Under the pieces are notes generated by a model. The model was not told the DNA's origin. It did no database searches and saw nothing but the letters and a program-made list of their open reading frames with translations. A stretch of DNA of 64,000 bases, taken from the NCBI GenBank assembly GCA_954871525.1, contig OX940869.1:14377001-14441000 (forward strand), in the 5' to 3' direction. This DNA comes from Parietaria judaica (Eukaryota > Streptophyta > Magnoliopsida > Rosales > Urticaceae). Shown here one piece after another: positions 60,660 to 64,000 of the stretch (within the stretch, counting starts at the first letter, position 1; the number at the start of each line of letters is the position of its first letter). The translations under genes and the position numbers were made by a program.

Positions 60660-61080
60660 TTGTATTAAATAACAATTGGGTATGTAATTTCGAATTTATA
60701 TTAGCACCAAAAATGCGTATTTTAGTTTTTCTTTTTCACTTTAAAAAGTAATGCTATTAAGGTTAAATATAATTTTTAACAATCACCAAACTTTCTGTTT
60801 AAATTCAGTTTGAACCGTATTTGATATAATTTTTTTTTAATCATGCCTTAGTTTCATATATGTTATATGTCTTCAAAAATCATATCATGCCTTAATTTTA
60901 ATATTAAAATGCCCGTGATATTATATACAATAATTTTAGTTTCAAAAAAATATTTTTTTATAAACACATATTTTATAAAACTATTTGATTATATTTAACA
61001 TATGTAAAAAAAATCAAAATATGTGCCACAAGAAAGAATTTTTTTAAAAAACATAAATTAAAACTAATAATTTTTATAGT
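59916..61080. mobile_element. Foldback (Mutator-like) fragment, copy 5
   Basis: Starts GGGTTCATTGCGGCAAAAAT like the outer arms of the other copies, with relics of the CACGTGG/GCCACGTGGCA core. The interior is a different palindrome: CACATATCAAACATAATC plus AAATAATTTTATAAA (60211-60245) faces ATAAAACTATTTGATTATAT plus TTAACATATG (60974-61004). The outer right arm is missing. A (TA)n run is at 60607-60650. Confidence 0.5.
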
Positions 61081-61431
61081 AAACCAACAAACTGCCCAAA
61101 AAGCACCCAAGGTTTATGAAAAATGCCCATTGTTTCAGAAAACTATTTTATACCCATTAATGAATTATTTTGGACCATTTTATCCCTAATTACAGTTTTT
61201 AATTTTCGTTTTATTTATTTATTATTTTTTAAATCAAAAATTTAAAATAGCAATTATTACGTTTGACTCACCAATTAAATATCATATTTAAATTAAAGAT
61301 ATTCTATAATTAATTAAAATTCAAACACATTTATTTCCTCAACCACCTCAGCTTTTTACTTCGTTTCTCTCACCCGCCATCGACATTCATCTGCTTCAAT
61401 TTTTTGTCGCCGTCAACCTCTCCGCTCGCAG

Positions 61432-61722
61432 TTGATGTCGTCCCCTCACGTCTTCTCCATCGACCCTCCATCGTCTTCAATATCAGTCGTCGTTATCCTT
61501 TGCACTCGTCGTCCCGTCCCCTCACTGCTCGTCGTCGCAATCCATGTCGCGCCGCGCCTCAGTAGCGCCCTTTTTCACCGCGAAGATCGTGGTGACGATA
61601 TCCTCGTCGGATTGACCGCCATCGCCGGATTCGAGCGGAGACCGTGGCGGCAACGGGCATGGCTTCGACGACCGTGGCAAGGAGGTGACGACTGCAATTC
61701 GCGGCGCTATCATCCACGTTAA
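61432..61722 (+). CDS. Weak candidate reading frame, unknown
   Basis: A 96-codon frame in an island of higher GC content, preceded by a pyrimidine-rich leader (61320-61430) that looks like a plant 5' UTR. The product is Ser/Pro- then Arg-rich with no known domain. A donor-like CTCGTAACTG lies at about 61730, so it could be a first exon, but no downstream exon was found. Low confidence. Confidence 0.2.
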   Translation: MMSSPHVFSIDPPSSSISVVVILCTRRPVPSLLVVAIHVAPRLSSALFHREDRGDDILVGLTAIAGFERRPWRQRAWLRRPWQGGDDCNSRRYHPR

Positions 61723-61956
61723 ACTCTCGCTCGTAACTGTAATTTTTTTTTTACAGTTTTTGTACATATATTTACGATTTTGAAATTGGTTTATATATTT
61801 TCAGTTTTTTACAGTTTTAATTTGTATATATATTTACAGTATTTACAGTTTTTATATATTTACAGTATTTACTATTTATTTTTTTTACAATTTTTGTATA
61901 TATATTTACAGTATTTACAGTTTTTTACATTTTTTTATACAGTTTTTTAGAGTTTT

Positions 61957-62612
61957 TGTATATATATTTACAGTTTGAAATTGGTTTTTATATATATATA
62001 TACATGATTCGTATATTAATTTACCAACGGTTCCTGTACAAAATATTCGTATATACATATACAAGATTCGTATATTAATTTACAGTTTAAATTGGTTTAT
62101 ATATATATATATATACATGATTCATATATTAATTTACCAACGGTTCCCGTAAAAAATATTCGTATATACATATACAAGATTCGTTATTTAATTGACAGTT
62201 TCAAATTGGTATATTTAAATGGATTCATGAAAAATGTTCTTGCAAATAAGAGTAAGATTGAACCAGATATATTTTTGAGTTTTAGTATATATATTTACAG
62301 TTTGAAATTGGTTTATAATATATATATATATATACATGATTCGTATATTAATTTACCAACGGTTCCTGTACAAAATATTCGTATATACATATACAAGATT
62401 CGTATATTAATTTACAGTTTGAAATCGGTTTTTATATATATATATATATATACATGATTCATATATTAATTTACCAACGGTTCCCGTAAAAAATATTCGT
62501 ATATACATATACAAGATTCGTTATTTAATTTACAGTTTCAAATTGGTATATTTAAATGGATTCTTGAAAAATGTTCCTGCAAATAAGAGTAAGATTGAAC
62601 CAGAGATAAATG
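61957..62612 (+). repeat. 332-bp tandem duplication with internal repeats
   Basis: The phrase TTACCAACGGTTCCTGTACA occurs at 62021 and 62353 (offset 332). Within each unit a variant, TTACCAACGGTTCCCGTA, follows 113-118 bp later (62134 and 62471). The second half of each unit contains AAATAAGAGTAAGATTGAAC. Reading frames across the block are repeat artefacts. Confidence 0.85.
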
Positions 62613-64000
62613 CTTTGGTAAAAAAATGGCGGAAATAACTAATTATTTTCGAATATATTTTGAAATTTCGTTTTAAATTTTTGTTGTAAAATGCTGATGT
62701 AACACCCGTAAAATTTCCATCTATTATCATTTTGAAGTTTTAACGATAATAAGATAAATATACACTCTTAGTTGAAGTGTACTATCTTTTCTGTGATGAA
62801 TAATAATTTTAGTGTTCTTTCAATTTTTTTTTTTTTGAGGATGAAAATGTAAATATTAACTTTTAGACTTTGTATGCAAATATGTATAGCTTATGTACTA
62901 AGTTATATATATATTGATTCTTATCATTTCTGGACAACTTGTTAACCGACTTATGTATATACACATAAGTATTGGAGTTAATCATTACTTTGTTGTTTAT
63001 GTAATTATCTTCACAATTTGTTTGTATGCTTATAACTGACTATTGCGTATTCTTTATCTCTTTGATATTTGTTTTGAAACACATCCAACTTTCCAAACTC
63101 CCTCTTTCTTTCTTTCTTTCTCTAAAAACCTTCCTCCCGTGATTCAAAATCAAGCAGCGATGTAGGTATACAATATCTCTTATAAATAATTTTTCCTTTG
63201 ATTTATATTTGTATATATATATTATATATAAATATATATAGAGAATCATGAATTGTATTATGAAATATAATATGAGTATATATATATTTATAGTTTAATT
63301 TTTATTTCTATCATATATATATTTAAGGAAAAACAAAAGTTCTCTATATATCTAAATCTACCTATATGTGTATACATGAACAACTGAAGCTAGTCACAAA
63401 ATAGTACATGCCATAGATTCTAAAATAACTTTAGTACGATGAATATATACAGTTATCAAAATACATGGTAGTTAGATATAGGAATTTGATATTAATTATA
63501 TAGTCTTCATCAATTTTAGATAAAAGGAGATTATTTTGAATATTGTGTATATATATATGTATAACTTAATAAATGTGCAAGTGGCTCACCTAAACATTTT
63601 ATTATTACATGGCATATATATATGTGCACATGTATATTTTCAACCTTCTAATTACAGTAATGAATACAAATGAGTTGTATTTGATGAAGTGGTGATTATA
63701 CTAATAATAGTTAGTATGGATTAGTTAAGGGTAAATCCCTGAGCTGGGGTGTATAAGTATATTAATACATGAAAGACATTATATGTTTTGAAATTTGATA
63801 TTTAAATCTTAAATATCAGGAAGTTCGTATTTGAAAGAAGCACGGACTCGTGTTCAGTAGTGTTTCGGTAGGAATAAGGTACGTAAAAGTACTCACTACA
63901 ACACAACATTAATATTCTGGTTTGTGTGATTATGCATGGTGTGATATGTATGTTTGAATGACTTATCTTGTTTTATGGCATTGTTTAATGATATATGTTG
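62613..64000. other. AT-rich stretch to the window end
   Basis: No supported gene. CT-rich words near 63105-63125 and several TATATA runs occur. Nothing else is recognised. Confidence 0.5.

Noticed and set aside
62092..62457. 121-codon frame rich in Tyr and Ile
   Set aside because: It is produced by the 332-bp tandem duplication and TA runs.

Overview
The window is nuclear DNA of a flowering plant, almost certainly a eudicot. It has GT-AG introns, AT-rich intergenic DNA, microsatellites and a heavy load of nested plant transposons. The host proteins are clearly plant: a plant-type 14-3-3, an RCC1-repeat protein of the At5g16040 type, an AWPM-19 (PM19-like) membrane protein and a plastid-type rhomboid-like protein.

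Layout. 1-10.2 kb holds repeats and no convincing gene: an LTR with the start of its internal domain running off the left edge, a GC-rich tandem-repeat remnant, a non-autonomous hAT element with a perfect 8-bp target duplication, a long-TIR Mutator-like foldback element and a solo LTR. 10.2-24.8 kb is the genic core: 14-3-3 (+), RCC1 (+), AWPM-19 (-, tail to tail with RCC1) and a rhomboid-like gene (-), with another foldback element and a solo LTR between them. All four genes reconstruct into uninterrupted reading frames with consistent splice phases.

25.6-37.9 kb is a decayed hAT transposase gene. A young LTR element (27463-36663; 801-bp LTRs differing at 6 positions; 5-bp duplication ATGAT) sits inside its Asp-codon tract. 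That element has no gag or pol. It carries an F-box/LRR gene resembling host SKIP14-type proteins in sense orientation, large tandem arrays (55-bp and 43-bp units), and on the opposite strand a three-exon, stop-free gene of 1169 codons with its own TATA box. The first exon resembles the 'putative gypsy type transposon' (Transposase_28) domain.

38.3-55.9 kb is a second nest. A Ty3/gypsy element on the minus strand (Tat-like) has gag, protease and RT plus a comparable antisense gene with its own TATA box and an intron. A Ty1/copia element with a 2.7-kb LTR is inserted in it, and a hAT MITE lies inside the copia. Most stops in the gypsy element are former Gln codons, as expected from cytosine deamination. 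Foldback (Mutator-like) fragments lie on both sides.

55.9-64 kb holds small elements (a Tourist-like MITE and a third hAT MITE), a possible small two-exon gene on the minus strand whose end runs into an 84-bp tandem array, another foldback fragment and AT-rich tandem duplications.

The host genes show no operon-like or pathway link to one another. The most unusual object is the gag-pol-less LTR element carrying a captured F-box gene and an intact spliced antisense gene.
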